A stretch of 64,000 bases of DNA from Candidatus Poribacteria bacterium (GTDB lineage Bacteria; Poribacteria; WGA-4E; WGA-3G). Location: NCBI GenBank assembly GCA_022394775.1, contig JAGFCB010000038.1:44619-108618 (forward strand). Reading direction: 5' to 3'. The position numbers and the translations under genes are program-made. Shown one piece after another: positions 52,663 to 61,349 of the stretch (within the stretch, counting starts at the first letter, position 1; every line of letters begins with the position of its first letter). Below the pieces are notes generated by a model. The model made no database searches. It saw only the letters and a list, made by a program, of their open reading frames with translations, and was not told the origin of the DNA.

Positions 52663-53853
52663 TCAACTGATGTTCCTTGCTGCAACTTCATCCCTAATGC
52701 GTCGTAAAGGGATATACAGACAGAATGTCGCTATAAGCAAGATACCCGCCAGCACTGCATAAGGATACGCCTCGTTTGCATAGAGCCAGCCGCCGAGGAG
52801 CGGTCCTAAGATACGACCTAAGCTTAGAAAAGCATCCATGATACCGATAGCCGCGCCTTGACCGATCCGCGTCTGCTTGGAAATCCATGATGTGTTCGTC
52901 GGACGGATCAGTTGATTACCGATGCCAGTGATCGTGAGATATACCGTGAGCGTTGCGAAGGAATAGGCTTTCAGCAGTAGCACCATGCCGAGTGCATTGA
53001 GCAGCAAACCGGTAAGAATGATACGTCGTTCCCCGAATCTATTGATTAATCTACCGAGCAATCCACCCTGCAGTGGCACCACAATCGCACCCATAACCAT
53101 AAACATCCACCCCATTTCCCTCTCTCCATAGTTCCACTTATCTTCGATGAACAGCGGAAACGTCATCTCCAAGCCAGCGAAACTGAAGGTAGAGAAAAAG
53201 GCGACAAGAAATAGGGGCGTAAGCGGTGATTTCAGCGTCGTCTGACGAAAGATTTCACGCGGAGAGATCCATTCATGCCGGTCTTCGAGTTCCTCATCTA
53301 TAAGACCTTTCTGGAGTGATTCTGGTAACAAAACAAGCGCGAAGAGAAAAGTGAGGAGTGACAGACCGCCTGCGACAAAGAACGGCATATCGTGGCTGCC
53401 CATAATACCGCCGATCGCCGGTCCGAGGATGAAACCGAGTCCCATCGCTGCGCCCATTAACCCCATCCCTCTACCGCGTTCCTCTGATGTGGTAATATCG
53501 GCGACATAAGCCATTACACTCGGTAGCACTGCCGCTGAAGCGATACCTGCGCCACAGCGAGCGATGAATAGCCATCCGTAAGTCTTCGCGAATCCGAAAC
53601 CGACTAAGGCAATCGCATTTCCGAGCAGTCCAAGCAAAATTGCCGGTTTCCTACCGTGTTTATCCGAGAGTCTACCCCAGATCGGTGCAAACAGCAGTTG
53701 CATCCCGGAATAGATGGACATTAGTATAGCGATTTCAGTGGTGGTCGCTCCAATCTCTTTGGCGTAATAGGCGAGGTTCGGGATGATGATGCCAAACCCA
53801 AGCATCACGAAAAATAGGGTTAAGAACAGGAGAAGCAGTTTTGATTTTTCCAT
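52663..53853 (-). CDS. MFS transporter (DHA1 multidrug/tetracycline-type)
   Basis: 396 residues, about 12 transmembrane segments. The loop 2-3 motif GRLSDKHGRKP is present, as is the motif-C region of drug exporters in LMGAAMGLGFILGPAIGG. Length and layout fit DHA1 family proton antiporters (TetA/Bcr type). The substrate is unknown; drug or metabolite export is the usual role. It stands alone on the minus strand, converging with the WD40 operon 26 bases away. Confidence 0.92.
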   Translation of the reverse strand: MEKSKLLLLFLTLFFVMLGFGIIIPNLAYYAKEIGATTTEIAILMSIYSGMQLLFAPIWGRLSDKHGRKPAILLGLLGNAIALVGFGFAKTYGWLFIARCGAGIASAAVLPSVMAYVADITTSEERGRGMGLMGAAMGLGFILGPAIGGIMGSHDMPFFVAGGLSLLTFLFALVLLPESLQKGLIDEELEDRHEWISPREIFRQTTLKSPLTPLFLVAFFSTFSFAGLEMTFPLFIEDKWNYGEREMGWMFMVMGAIVVPLQGGLLGRLINRFGERRIILTGLLLNALGMVLLLKAYSFATLTVYLTITGIGNQLIRPTNTSWISKQTRIGQGAAIGIMDAFLSLGRILGPLLGGWLYANEAYPYAVLAGILLIATFCLYIPLRRIRDEVAARNIS

Positions 53854-54099
53854 CTAAGATGCATGCAAGAATCCGCGACGATGAATCCATACCTTTTCCG
53901 CTCCAGTGGATTGTAAGCATTAATGATATCCGAGGAGCATTCTTTAAATATAATATCGTTCATTATAACAGGTTTGAGGGAAGTACATCAACATAAAAAC
54001 GTAGGAGGATTCAGCAATCAGAGGATTAGCCGTCAGCGGTCAGTAATGAGCAGTAATTTTGGTGTTTTTAACCCCCTAAAGAATCAGAATCAACGGTAT

Positions 54100-54163
54100 G
54101 AAGCCCGTGTGGGCTTCCCCGGGTATGAATGCGAATCAACGGTATGAATGCCGTATGGCATTC
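54100..54163. repeat. tandem hairpin repeat upstream of dnaE
   Basis: GAAGCCC-gtgt-GGGCTTC (54100-54117) and GAATGCC-gtat-GGCATTC (54146-54163), each preceded by ACGGTAT. The arms differ by compensating changes. Confidence 0.5.
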
Positions 54164-54182
54164 CCCGTATGGGCATTCCCTG

Positions 54183-54203
54183 CCCCTTATCAGGGGACTT
54201 TAA
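54183..54203. repeat. CCCCTTATCAGGGGACTTTAA repeat, copy 2
   Basis: Identical over 21 bases to 33957-33977. It is an intergenic palindromic repeat. Confidence 0.5.
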
Positions 54204-54421
54204 GAGAAGATACGTCAGCCCTAAGCTGATAACTGACGGCTGACGGTCAACTGCCGATGAGTAAATAATGACAGAATTCTCCGATCAAAAAATACAATTA
54301 AGAACACACTAATTGGAAAATTTGTTATGGAAATTTTCGGGTATTTTTGGTATTATAAAAATGGTTTCATAATTTTTAAAACATTCAATAATCGAACTTA
54401 GTAAAAAATATTGGAGGAAAG

Positions 54422-57400
54422 ATGGCAGCCGAATTTGTTCATCTACACAACCATAGCGAGTATAGCATGCTTGACGGCGCGTGCCGCATTGAGAACATGA
54501 TCGAATGGGCAGTCGAAAACAGCGCACCTGCTGTCGCACTGACTGACCACGGCAATATGTTCGGGGCATGGGAATTATATAGTAAAGCCAAAAAGGCGGG
54601 AGTCAACCCGATCGTCGGTTGTGAAGTGTATGTCGCGCCCGGAGACCGAAAAAAGCGCGGGAAGGAACAAGGCGGTCCCTATCACCTCACGCTGCTTGCG
54701 GAAGATGCAACCGGTTACCAGAATCTCCTAAAATTGGTATCGCTCGGATACACAGAGGGGTTTTACAGCAGACCTCGCATTGATATGGAAATTCTGCGCG
54801 AGTATCGCGACGGAATTATCGCACTCACAGGGTGTATCCAAGGACAAGTGCCGCAACTCCTCTGCTCAAGTCGCCGAGAAGAAGGTATCCAACACTTTAA
54901 AACGCTGATGGAGATAATGGGAGAACGAAACCTATATGTTGAGGTCCAGAACCATTATATCGACAAGGAGGAAGAAGCGTACCCGATAATGGTACAATTG
55001 GCGAAAGAGTTCAATCTCCCTATCGTCGGTACAAACGATTGCCACTACCTCCGAAAATCAGATCATGAGATGCACGATGTCCTCCTCTGCATACAAATGA
55101 AAAAGCCCGTCAGCGACCAGCAACGGATGCGGTTCGATAACCACTTCTACTTTAAGAGTATTGACGAAATGCGGGAGGTGCTTAAGGATTATCCGCCGGA
55201 AGCCATTAGTAATACGCTTGAAATCGCGAATCGGTGTAACCTCGAGCTCGATTATGGCGAAAGTGTGATGCCGAAATACGAGGTCCCTGAAGGGCATACA
55301 AACGACAGTTATCTCAAGGAGTTATGTTACGAAGGTTTGCGCGAAAAGTATGGCGAACTCTCCGAAGAGGTCCAGAAGCGACTTGATTACGAACTCGATA
55401 TTATTCGTCAAACGGGTTATCCGGGGTATTTCCTCATCGTGTGGGATTACGTCAAATACGCACATAGTCAAGGGTATCCGCTCTCCGCTCGCGGTTCTGC
55501 CGCCAGCAGCCTTGTGTTATATGCGTTGGGTGTAATTACGTTCAATCCTATGGATTACGATTGTCTCTTTGAACGGTTTCTAAACCTTGAACGTATCAGT
55601 CCCCCCGATATCGATATTGACTTCGCCGATCGTGCCCGTGAACATGTGATCGATTACCTCGTAAGAAAATACGGTGAGGATTCTGTCGGTAAAGTGGCTA
55701 CCTTTGCGACATTAGGTGCAAAAGCCGCTATCAAGGATGTCGGTCGCGCGCTTGAAGTTCCGCTTGAAGATGTCGAAAAGTTGACAGAACTCATTCCATC
55801 TACCCCGGGTATAACGCTCGATGAAGTCTTAGAAGAGGTGCCAGAATTTCAGGCACTCGCGGAGCGCTCTGAGAATCGGGAGTTGATGGATCTGAGTAAG
55901 GCGGTCGAAGGTATGAAACGCCACGTCTCTTGCCACGCCTCCGCAATCGTCGTTTCAAACGGTCCATTGGATGACTACGTTCCACTATTCAAGGATAAAC
56001 ACGACCAAGTTGCGTCGCAGTTTGAAGGCAAAACTGTTGAAGGTGTCGGCATTGTCAAATTCGATTCCCTCGGTTTACGTAGCCTCACTGAGACGTACGA
56101 CTGTCTACAGATGATTAAGGCGAATCACGGTAAGGACATCAAATTGGAAGAGATTCCCTTTGACGACCAGAAGACCTACTCCCTCATCAGTGAAGGGCTG
56201 ATTGCGGGCTTATTCCAGTTGGAGGGTTCTGACGGTATGTATCGGGTTGTTGTCCAACTGAAGCCGGACAACTTTGAGGAGTTCTCAGCGATTCCAGCAC
56301 TCTATCGTCCGGGACCGATAGAGAGTGGCATGATGCAGCAGTTCATAAACAGAAAGAACGGGTTGCAAAAAGTAGAATATCTGCATCCAACACTTGAGAA
56401 CGCGCTCGAAAACACCTACGGAGTCTGTATCTATCAGGAGCAGGTCATGCAAATCGCTCGTGATATGGCAGGTTTCACACTCGGTGAAGCAGACATCCTC
56501 CGCTCAGCGATGGGTAAGAAGGACAACGCACTTCTCAAAGCACAACGCGAGAAATTTATTGAAGGTGCGACCCAAAAAGGCATCGCAGCCAAAGAGGCAG
56601 AAGAGGTGTATGACTTACTTGAACCCTTCGGAGGCTACGCTTTCAATAAATCACACACCGTTGCGTACTCCATGTTAGCGTTCCACATGGCATACCTGAA
56701 AACACACTACCCGCATGAATTTATGGCAGCGATGATGACTGGAGAAGCAGGCGATTCAAAGAAGATTACCCGTTACCGCGCCGAATGTAAAAAACTCTCT
56801 GACTTCTTGGAAGTAGAAATCAACTTACTTCCACCGGATGTCAACAGCAGCAGAAGAGAATTCACTGTAGATGGCAACGATATATGCTTCGGGCTTGTCG
56901 CTGTGAAAGGTGTCGGTGATGCGGCTATAGACGCAATTGTGGAAACACGAGAGGCAAGCGGTTCATTTACATCGCTACAGGATTTCTGTGAGCGCGTGGA
57001 TATGAAGCAGGTCAATAAACGCGCTGTTGAAAGTCTGATTCTGAGCGGCGCATTTGATTCGCTTGAGGGACATCGCGCACAGTACCTCGCGAGTTTAGAG
57101 AATATCATGAAAGCGGCGCAGAACGCGCAAGCTGAACGCGATCGCGGACAGATGAGTCTCTTTGGTGACAGCGAGGAAGTGCCCACTGCACCTGTAACGC
57201 TCGTAAAAGCCTCTGAATTAGACCCGTTGGAACGGCTTATGCGAGAAAAAGAGCAACTCGGCTTCTATGTTTCAGGGCATCCACTCGAAGAATACAGCGA
57301 TATTATCGAACACTACACGAGTACCAGCACCCAAACCCTCACAGCACACCGCATCGACTCTGAGGTCGATGTCGCAGGCATGATCACCGATGTTAAGAAT

Positions 57401-57949
57401 ATCACTACGCGGAAAGGCGATGCTATGGCGGTGATTGGACTTGAAGATTTGGAAGGCACAGTGGAAGTTGTCGTTTTCCCAGATGCGTACAAAACCGCTG
57501 GCGACCTCGTTGAAGGTAAAGTCGTCTGGATTCGTGGGAAAGTCAATATCAATCAGAGAAGCAGAAATCGAAAATCTGAGAATGGTGAACCGCAAGTAGA
57601 GGAACGCCAGATACAAGCAGATCGGGTGATAGATATTGAGTCTGTTACAGAACAACAGACATCCGCGCTTGAGGTGACGATCCCAGAATCTGATACTGAA
57701 AATACCGAGAAACTGAAAGCACTTCAGAAAATAGCAGTCGAGAACAAAGGCGATCTGGATCTAATTTTGCGGTTGACGAGTCCTCGTTCCGGTGAAGTCA
57801 TCGCGAGATGTGGCAAAGCATATACCATCACTTATGCTCCAACTGTCATTGAACAGGTTGAAGGTTTATTCGGTGAGAATTGTATTAAGCCGAGTAACCG
57901 CACGATTCGCGGGAATAAGAGCCGCAACTCACGAATGGATTTTGTCTAA
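54422..57949 (+). CDS. dnaE: DNA polymerase III subunit alpha
   Basis: 1175 residues, the replicative polymerase of the holoenzyme. The N-terminal PHP domain keeps its metal-site residues (FVHLHNHSEYSMLDG). The catalytic aspartates are in SPPDIDIDFADRAREHV (about 392-408). Other markers are the helix-hairpin-helix region and the C-terminal OB fold (VAGMITDVKNITTRKGD). A full PHP metal set suggests possible intrinsic proofreading, as in several non-enterobacterial DnaE proteins. No intein or frameshift is present. AAAAAATATTGGAGGAAAG precedes the ATG. It stands before the aldo/keto reductase in the same direction, with about 100 bases between them. Confidence 0.97.
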   Translation: MAAEFVHLHNHSEYSMLDGACRIENMIEWAVENSAPAVALTDHGNMFGAWELYSKAKKAGVNPIVGCEVYVAPGDRKKRGKEQGGPYHLTLLAEDATGYQNLLKLVSLGYTEGFYSRPRIDMEILREYRDGIIALTGCIQGQVPQLLCSSRREEGIQHFKTLMEIMGERNLYVEVQNHYIDKEEEAYPIMVQLAKEFNLPIVGTNDCHYLRKSDHEMHDVLLCIQMKKPVSDQQRMRFDNHFYFKSIDEMREVLKDYPPEAISNTLEIANRCNLELDYGESVMPKYEVPEGHTNDSYLKELCYEGLREKYGELSEEVQKRLDYELDIIRQTGYPGYFLIVWDYVKYAHSQGYPLSARGSAASSLVLYALGVITFNPMDYDCLFERFLNLERISPPDIDIDFADRAREHVIDYLVRKYGEDSVGKVATFATLGAKAAIKDVGRALEVPLEDVEKLTELIPSTPGITLDEVLEEVPEFQALAERSENRELMDLSKAVEGMKRHVSCHASAIVVSNGPLDDYVPLFKDKHDQVASQFEGKTVEGVGIVKFDSLGLRSLTETYDCLQMIKANHGKDIKLEEIPFDDQKTYSLISEGLIAGLFQLEGSDGMYRVVVQLKPDNFEEFSAIPALYRPGPIESGMMQQFINRKNGLQKVEYLHPTLENALENTYGVCIYQEQVMQIARDMAGFTLGEADILRSAMGKKDNALLKAQREKFIEGATQKGIAAKEAEEVYDLLEPFGGYAFNKSHTVAYSMLAFHMAYLKTHYPHEFMAAMMTGEAGDSKKITRYRAECKKLSDFLEVEINLLPPDVNSSRREFTVDGNDICFGLVAVKGVGDAAIDAIVETREASGSFTSLQDFCERVDMKQVNKRAVESLILSGAFDSLEGHRAQYLASLENIMKAAQNAQAERDRGQMSLFGDSEEVPTAPVTLVKASELDPLERLMREKEQLGFYVSGHPLEEYSDIIEHYTSTSTQTLTAHRIDSEVDVAGMITDVKNITTRKGDAMAVIGLEDLEGTVEVVVFPDAYKTAGDLVEGKVVWIRGKVNINQRSRNRKSENGEPQVEERQIQADRVIDIESVTEQQTSALEVTIPESDTENTEKLKALQKIAVENKGDLDLILRLTSPRSGEVIARCGKAYTITYAPTVIEQVEGLFGENCIKPSNRTIRGNKSRNSRMDFV

Positions 57950-58045
57950 AGAAGGAAGTGTGGAAGAATGGAAGGAAGCATTTTCCCGTCTTCCAACCTT
58001 CCCGGCTTGCAAGCAGGAACACAATGCAATAGGAAGGAAGTTACT

Positions 58046-58867
58046 ATGCAGTATCGCACACTCGGTAGAACAGGACTTAGCGTTTCAGAAATCGGTTACG
58101 GTGGCGGTAGGGTCCGTCCGGAACACGATGAAACGTCGCTTGTGAATATGCTCCATTACGCGATGGATTCAGGACTCAACTATTTCGATACCGCACCGGA
58201 TTACGGTGGAGGCTACAGCGAGACAGTTATTGGCAAGGCAATCGCGGGGCGACGGGAATCGTGCATTATCGCTACGAAGACAGAAGCCTACGATCCGGAT
58301 GGGATTGCTACTGACGTGGAAGGGAGTCTACAACGTCTCGGCACGGACTATATTGATGTGCTGCAGTTTCACGGCGGTTGGTTCTATGACGACGATGTCG
58401 ACACGGTCCTTAATAAAGGTGGATTGGAAACGTATCTAAAACTAAAAGCGGATGGAAAAGTTCGGTTCATCGGTTTCTCCGCGGACGGTCCCTCTGGTGG
58501 TATAGAGCAGTTTATTGCTACTGGTGCGTTTGATATGATGCAAATCCATTATAACCTGATGTATCAGAGTACGTGCGATGCGTTCGGCAGGCGTGGTGTC
58601 ATCCCGGATGCTGTCGCGCAAGAGATGGGGATTGTGTTGATGCGTTCTACCACCAGTAACGCCTTCCAGAACCTTATGAAACACTGCTTTCCTAACGAGA
58701 TGGCAAATGTTGATGTAGATGGTTTTCTGCTGAACTACTCGCTCTCAAACCCGATGGTGAACGTTGCTCTGATGAGTCTGCAGCGTGTTGAGGACGTGGA
58801 TTGGACAAACGCTGTTTCTGACAATGTAGGAGCCAGGTTAGATTTGCGAGCGGTTCATGGAAGGTAA
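58046..58867 (+). CDS. aldo/keto reductase
   Basis: The ORF track starts at 57968. The ATG at 58046, with AGGAAGGAAG upstream, opens the family start MQYRTLGRTGLSVSEIGYGG. The catalytic tetrad region is seen in SGLNYFDTAPDYGGGYSETVIG (Asp and Tyr), ATKTEAYDPD (Lys) and VLQFHGGWF (His). 273 residues is short for AKRs, because the last barrel part is reduced: it ends after VALMSLQRVEDVDW. It uses NADPH to reduce aldehydes, ketones or sugar derivatives; the specific substrate is unknown. The next gene, a Gfo/Idh, starts about 150 bases downstream. Confidence 0.88.
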   Translation: MQYRTLGRTGLSVSEIGYGGGRVRPEHDETSLVNMLHYAMDSGLNYFDTAPDYGGGYSETVIGKAIAGRRESCIIATKTEAYDPDGIATDVEGSLQRLGTDYIDVLQFHGGWFYDDDVDTVLNKGGLETYLKLKADGKVRFIGFSADGPSGGIEQFIATGAFDMMQIHYNLMYQSTCDAFGRRGVIPDAVAQEMGIVLMRSTTSNAFQNLMKHCFPNEMANVDVDGFLLNYSLSNPMVNVALMSLQRVEDVDWTNAVSDNVGARLDLRAVHGR

Positions 58868-58964
58868 GCAGCGTGCTTAAAAGTATTCCACAGGTGTTAA
58901 TTGAGGGAGAAAATAGGTGTTTGATGCTCGTTGTTCGCGCCACTTTGGCACGGTTTTGAACTAA

Positions 58965-58985
58965 GGCGAGGTTCCAAACCTCGCC
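58965..58985. repeat. GGCGAGGTT-cca-AACCTCGCC hairpin
   Basis: 9-bp perfect arms with a 3-base loop, 31 bases upstream of the Gfo/Idh start. Same family as 46564 and 60136. Confidence 0.5.
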
Positions 58986-59015
58986 AACGAAGACGGGCAA
59001 GCATAGGAGATAAGT

Positions 59016-60101
59016 ATGACTATTCGAGTCGGTATTGTGGGTACAGGTGGCATTTCACGTGCACACCAACGGTCTTACATGCAAGTGGGCGGTTTTGAGA
59101 TCGTGGCAGTGTGCGACATCATCAAAAGCAAGGCAAACGAGGCTGCGGATCAGTGGGGTGTCCCCAGAAAACACGTCTTCACCAGCTACAACAAGATGCT
59201 TGAGATGGACGAAATCGATACGGTGAGTGTTTGCACCTACAACCAAGGGCATCGCCGTCCAACAGTGGCTGCGTTGAACGCTGGCAAGCACGTCTTCTGT
59301 GAGAAGCCGATGGCGGCGACCCTCCCGGATGCGACCGCAATGGTGCGGGCAGCGAAAGCGTCGGGCAAGATATTGCAAATCGGTATCCATAGCACGTTTA
59401 ATCCGAGGCTCCAATTTGCGAAGAAGGTAATCGATGAAGGGATGCTCGGCGACATCTACTATTCAGAATCTGCGGCGTGCAGACGACGCGGGAACCCGGC
59501 ACGCACGTTCATCTACAAGAAGACAGCGGGTGCGGGCGCGATTGTAGACATTGGGGTTTACAACATGCACGATTCGCTATATGCGATGGGGTATCCGAAA
59601 CCGGTGCGCGTTTCTGCAATCACCGAGGATTACATCTCTCAGCAAGATCCACAGTTCCGCGGGATCATGGATGTTGAAGAGTTCGGTGTGGCGTGGGTCC
59701 GGTTTGAAAATGGTGGCGTGATGGTGTTCAAGATCTCTTGGGCAGTACATCAGGATTCGCTCGGTCCGAGCTTTTGTCTCGGTAAAGAAGCAGGGATTTC
59801 TCTGAATGGGCCGGTCGTCTATGCCGATGCCTATACAAATGATCTTAAGAAATTGGTTAAATCCGAAGGACTCACTGCGGAAGCGAACCCACCGGAAGGG
59901 ATGACGACGATCCAGTTCTCTGGGTTTAAGGAGGTCAATGTCTGGCAGGCACAGATAACAGCGTTCCGTGAAGCCGTTAAGGCGGACGCTCCGTCACCGA
60001 TACCGCCGGAGGGTGTATTCCTGACGAACGTGATTATGGACGGTATTTTCCGTTCGCATGAATCGGGAAAAGAGGTTTCGGTAAGAGTGCCGGAGTTTTA
60101 G
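59016..60101 (+). CDS. Gfo/Idh/MocA family oxidoreductase (copy B)
   Basis: 361 residues, aligned without gaps to the gene at 7471 and roughly 80% identical by eye. Both share GGISRAH, HRRPTVAALNAGKHV, FCEKPMAATLPDA and KPVRVSAITEDYISQQDP. NAD(P) binding is at GIVGTGGISRAH; the Lys-Pro dyad lies in CEKPMA. Differences cluster in exposed stretches and the C-terminal half (for example GPSFCLGKEAGIS against GGNFHLGTKAGFS), which may alter substrate range. It is followed by a strong rho-independent terminator. Confidence 0.92.
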   Translation: MTIRVGIVGTGGISRAHQRSYMQVGGFEIVAVCDIIKSKANEAADQWGVPRKHVFTSYNKMLEMDEIDTVSVCTYNQGHRRPTVAALNAGKHVFCEKPMAATLPDATAMVRAAKASGKILQIGIHSTFNPRLQFAKKVIDEGMLGDIYYSESAACRRRGNPARTFIYKKTAGAGAIVDIGVYNMHDSLYAMGYPKPVRVSAITEDYISQQDPQFRGIMDVEEFGVAWVRFENGGVMVFKISWAVHQDSLGPSFCLGKEAGISLNGPVVYADAYTNDLKKLVKSEGLTAEANPPEGMTTIQFSGFKEVNVWQAQITAFREAVKADAPSPIPPEGVFLTNVIMDGIFRSHESGKEVSVRVPEF

Positions 60102-60135
60102 TGTATAGTCGCCAGCCATCGGCAATTAGTTAGTA

Positions 60136-60162
60136 GGCGGGGTTTGTAACCCCGCCTTTTTT
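60136..60162 (+). terminator. rho-independent terminator after Gfo/Idh copy B
   Basis: GGCGGGGTT (60136-60144), TGT loop, AACCCCGCC (60148-60156), then TTTTTT (60157-60162): a perfect 9-bp stem with U-tract. Confidence 0.8.
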
Positions 60163-60178
60163 AGGCATATCTGGCGTG

Positions 60179-61231
60179 TTACGCGAAATGGATAACATAT
60201 ATCCATGCCTGTTTTCCGCGAACATCCACAGTCAGTTGTTTCCCCACTTTGAGAAAACGCAATTGTCGTAACTCATCATCGAGAAATGTGTGTTGTGAAG
60301 TGAGCAGCACCATCCTTCCTCTTGGATTCAGGACGCGAGCATACTCCTTGAGGCAACGCCGGTATAGATTGGTAAGTTGTGGCACATTCCCAACAGTCTC
60401 ACCGAATGGAAGGTTAGAAACAATTTTATCGACTGTGTTCGGTTGCATCGGCAAGTTTCGGGCATCCCAGTGAAAGAATTGGCGCGGTTGATGTTGTCTA
60501 CCGAAATTTGTGAAGGTAGCGTCCAATGCGTCCGTAGAGACATCACCGCCGATAAGGTAGTCATAGCGGTTAATCAGTGCCCGTTCTAACAGAATGGTAC
60601 CTGCACCACACATCGCATCTAAAAAAACATCCTTTGGATGTGGTCGCGAGAGGCGTACCATGCTATAAGCCAACGTCGGTTTAAGGGATGCGGGGATATG
60701 AGCCTGTTTATAGGGACGTTGCGCCATATCGTTTTTCGAGAGTTTGACGCTGATGTAGCCGTCATCTCCATGGACCTCTGCCCAGACATCAAGTGCTGAA
60801 TCGCCAGGGGACAGATACCACCCCCGTTTTACTAACGCTTGTTCAATCACACGTTGGAGGTCGGTGCGTCGGAAGTTACGTTTTCCTGAGAGTCGGCTGG
60901 TTACGCGAAACGGCACTCGTTTTCGGACACCGATCCCTGCCTGTTTACAGCATTCAAATACCTCTTTGAAATTGAAGCGCGAGAGTGAACCGCTGAGTGC
61001 TGCTAAAGAACTGCGCGAACGCGTCATCTTCGGGGCCCGCTTTAAAACGCAGAAGAGGTGCTCCGCTGTTCGGAGTGCGAGCAGTTCACGTGGGTTGCCT
61101 GTGTATTGGAAGAGGAGGCGTTGCGGCTTGCGTTCAAGGATCTTCAGATGCCCTGTGTCGCCGAAACGCTGTGATAACTCCTCACGTGCGATGGTTTCTA
61201 ATCCTGCGCTTACAATAATGGAATAAAGCAT
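60179..61231 (-). CDS. THUMP-domain class I RNA methyltransferase
   Basis: The ORF track reaches 61303 into a repeat; the ATG at 61231 gives MLYSIIVSAGLETIAREELS, the usual start of THUMP methyltransferases. The first half is the THUMP RNA-binding region. The second half is a Rossmann methyltransferase with FLDAMCGAGTILLERAL (SAM motif I) and IVSNLPFGETVGN (motif IV, NLPFG variant of NPPF seen in Trm14/TrmN-like enzymes). It methylates N2 of guanosine in tRNA (position 6 type) or in rRNA; the exact target is undetermined. Length 350 residues fits. It is on the minus strand and converges with Gfo/Idh copy B. Confidence 0.88.
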   Translation of the reverse strand: MLYSIIVSAGLETIAREELSQRFGDTGHLKILERKPQRLLFQYTGNPRELLALRTAEHLFCVLKRAPKMTRSRSSLAALSGSLSRFNFKEVFECCKQAGIGVRKRVPFRVTSRLSGKRNFRRTDLQRVIEQALVKRGWYLSPGDSALDVWAEVHGDDGYISVKLSKNDMAQRPYKQAHIPASLKPTLAYSMVRLSRPHPKDVFLDAMCGAGTILLERALINRYDYLIGGDVSTDALDATFTNFGRQHQPRQFFHWDARNLPMQPNTVDKIVSNLPFGETVGNVPQLTNLYRRCLKEYARVLNPRGRMVLLTSQHTFLDDELRQLRFLKVGKQLTVDVRGKQAWIYVIHFA

Positions 61232-61240
61232 AGTTTTTTT

Positions 61241-61349
61241 ATAGTTGTCAGTTATCAGTAAGAGAAGATGCCCTGCTGGCGGGGTTTCAAACACCGCCAG
61301 CAAAGGGGAATACGTAAGTCCTATAGTTATCAGTTGTCAGTAAGAGAAG
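61241..61349. repeat. MITE-like element, copy 4 (left end lost), between 27-bp direct repeats
   Basis: ATAGTTGTCAGTTATCAGTA... (61241-61267) and ATAGTTATCAGTTGTCAGTA... (61323-61349) are 25/27 identical. Between them is the conserved core CTGCTGGCGGGGTTTCAAAC and the right end TACGTAAGTCCT (61309-61320). The left end is not recognisable. The right direct repeat supplies the last codons of the hydrolase gene. Confidence 0.5.

Larger units (their letters stand above)
53854..54421. other. 568-base intergenic region upstream of dnaE with tandem palindromes
   Basis: AT-rich spacer. It contains two tandem hairpins (54100-54117, 54146-54163), the CCCCTTATCAGGGG repeat (54183-54203) and several 'cagtcatcag/gccgtcagcggtcag' phrases seen in other spacers. 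No gene was recognised. Confidence 0.45.

Noticed and set aside
53990-54260. CRISPR-like array in the dnaE upstream spacer
   Set aside because: The repeats are short palindromes without constant spacing or unique spacers, and no cas genes are near.
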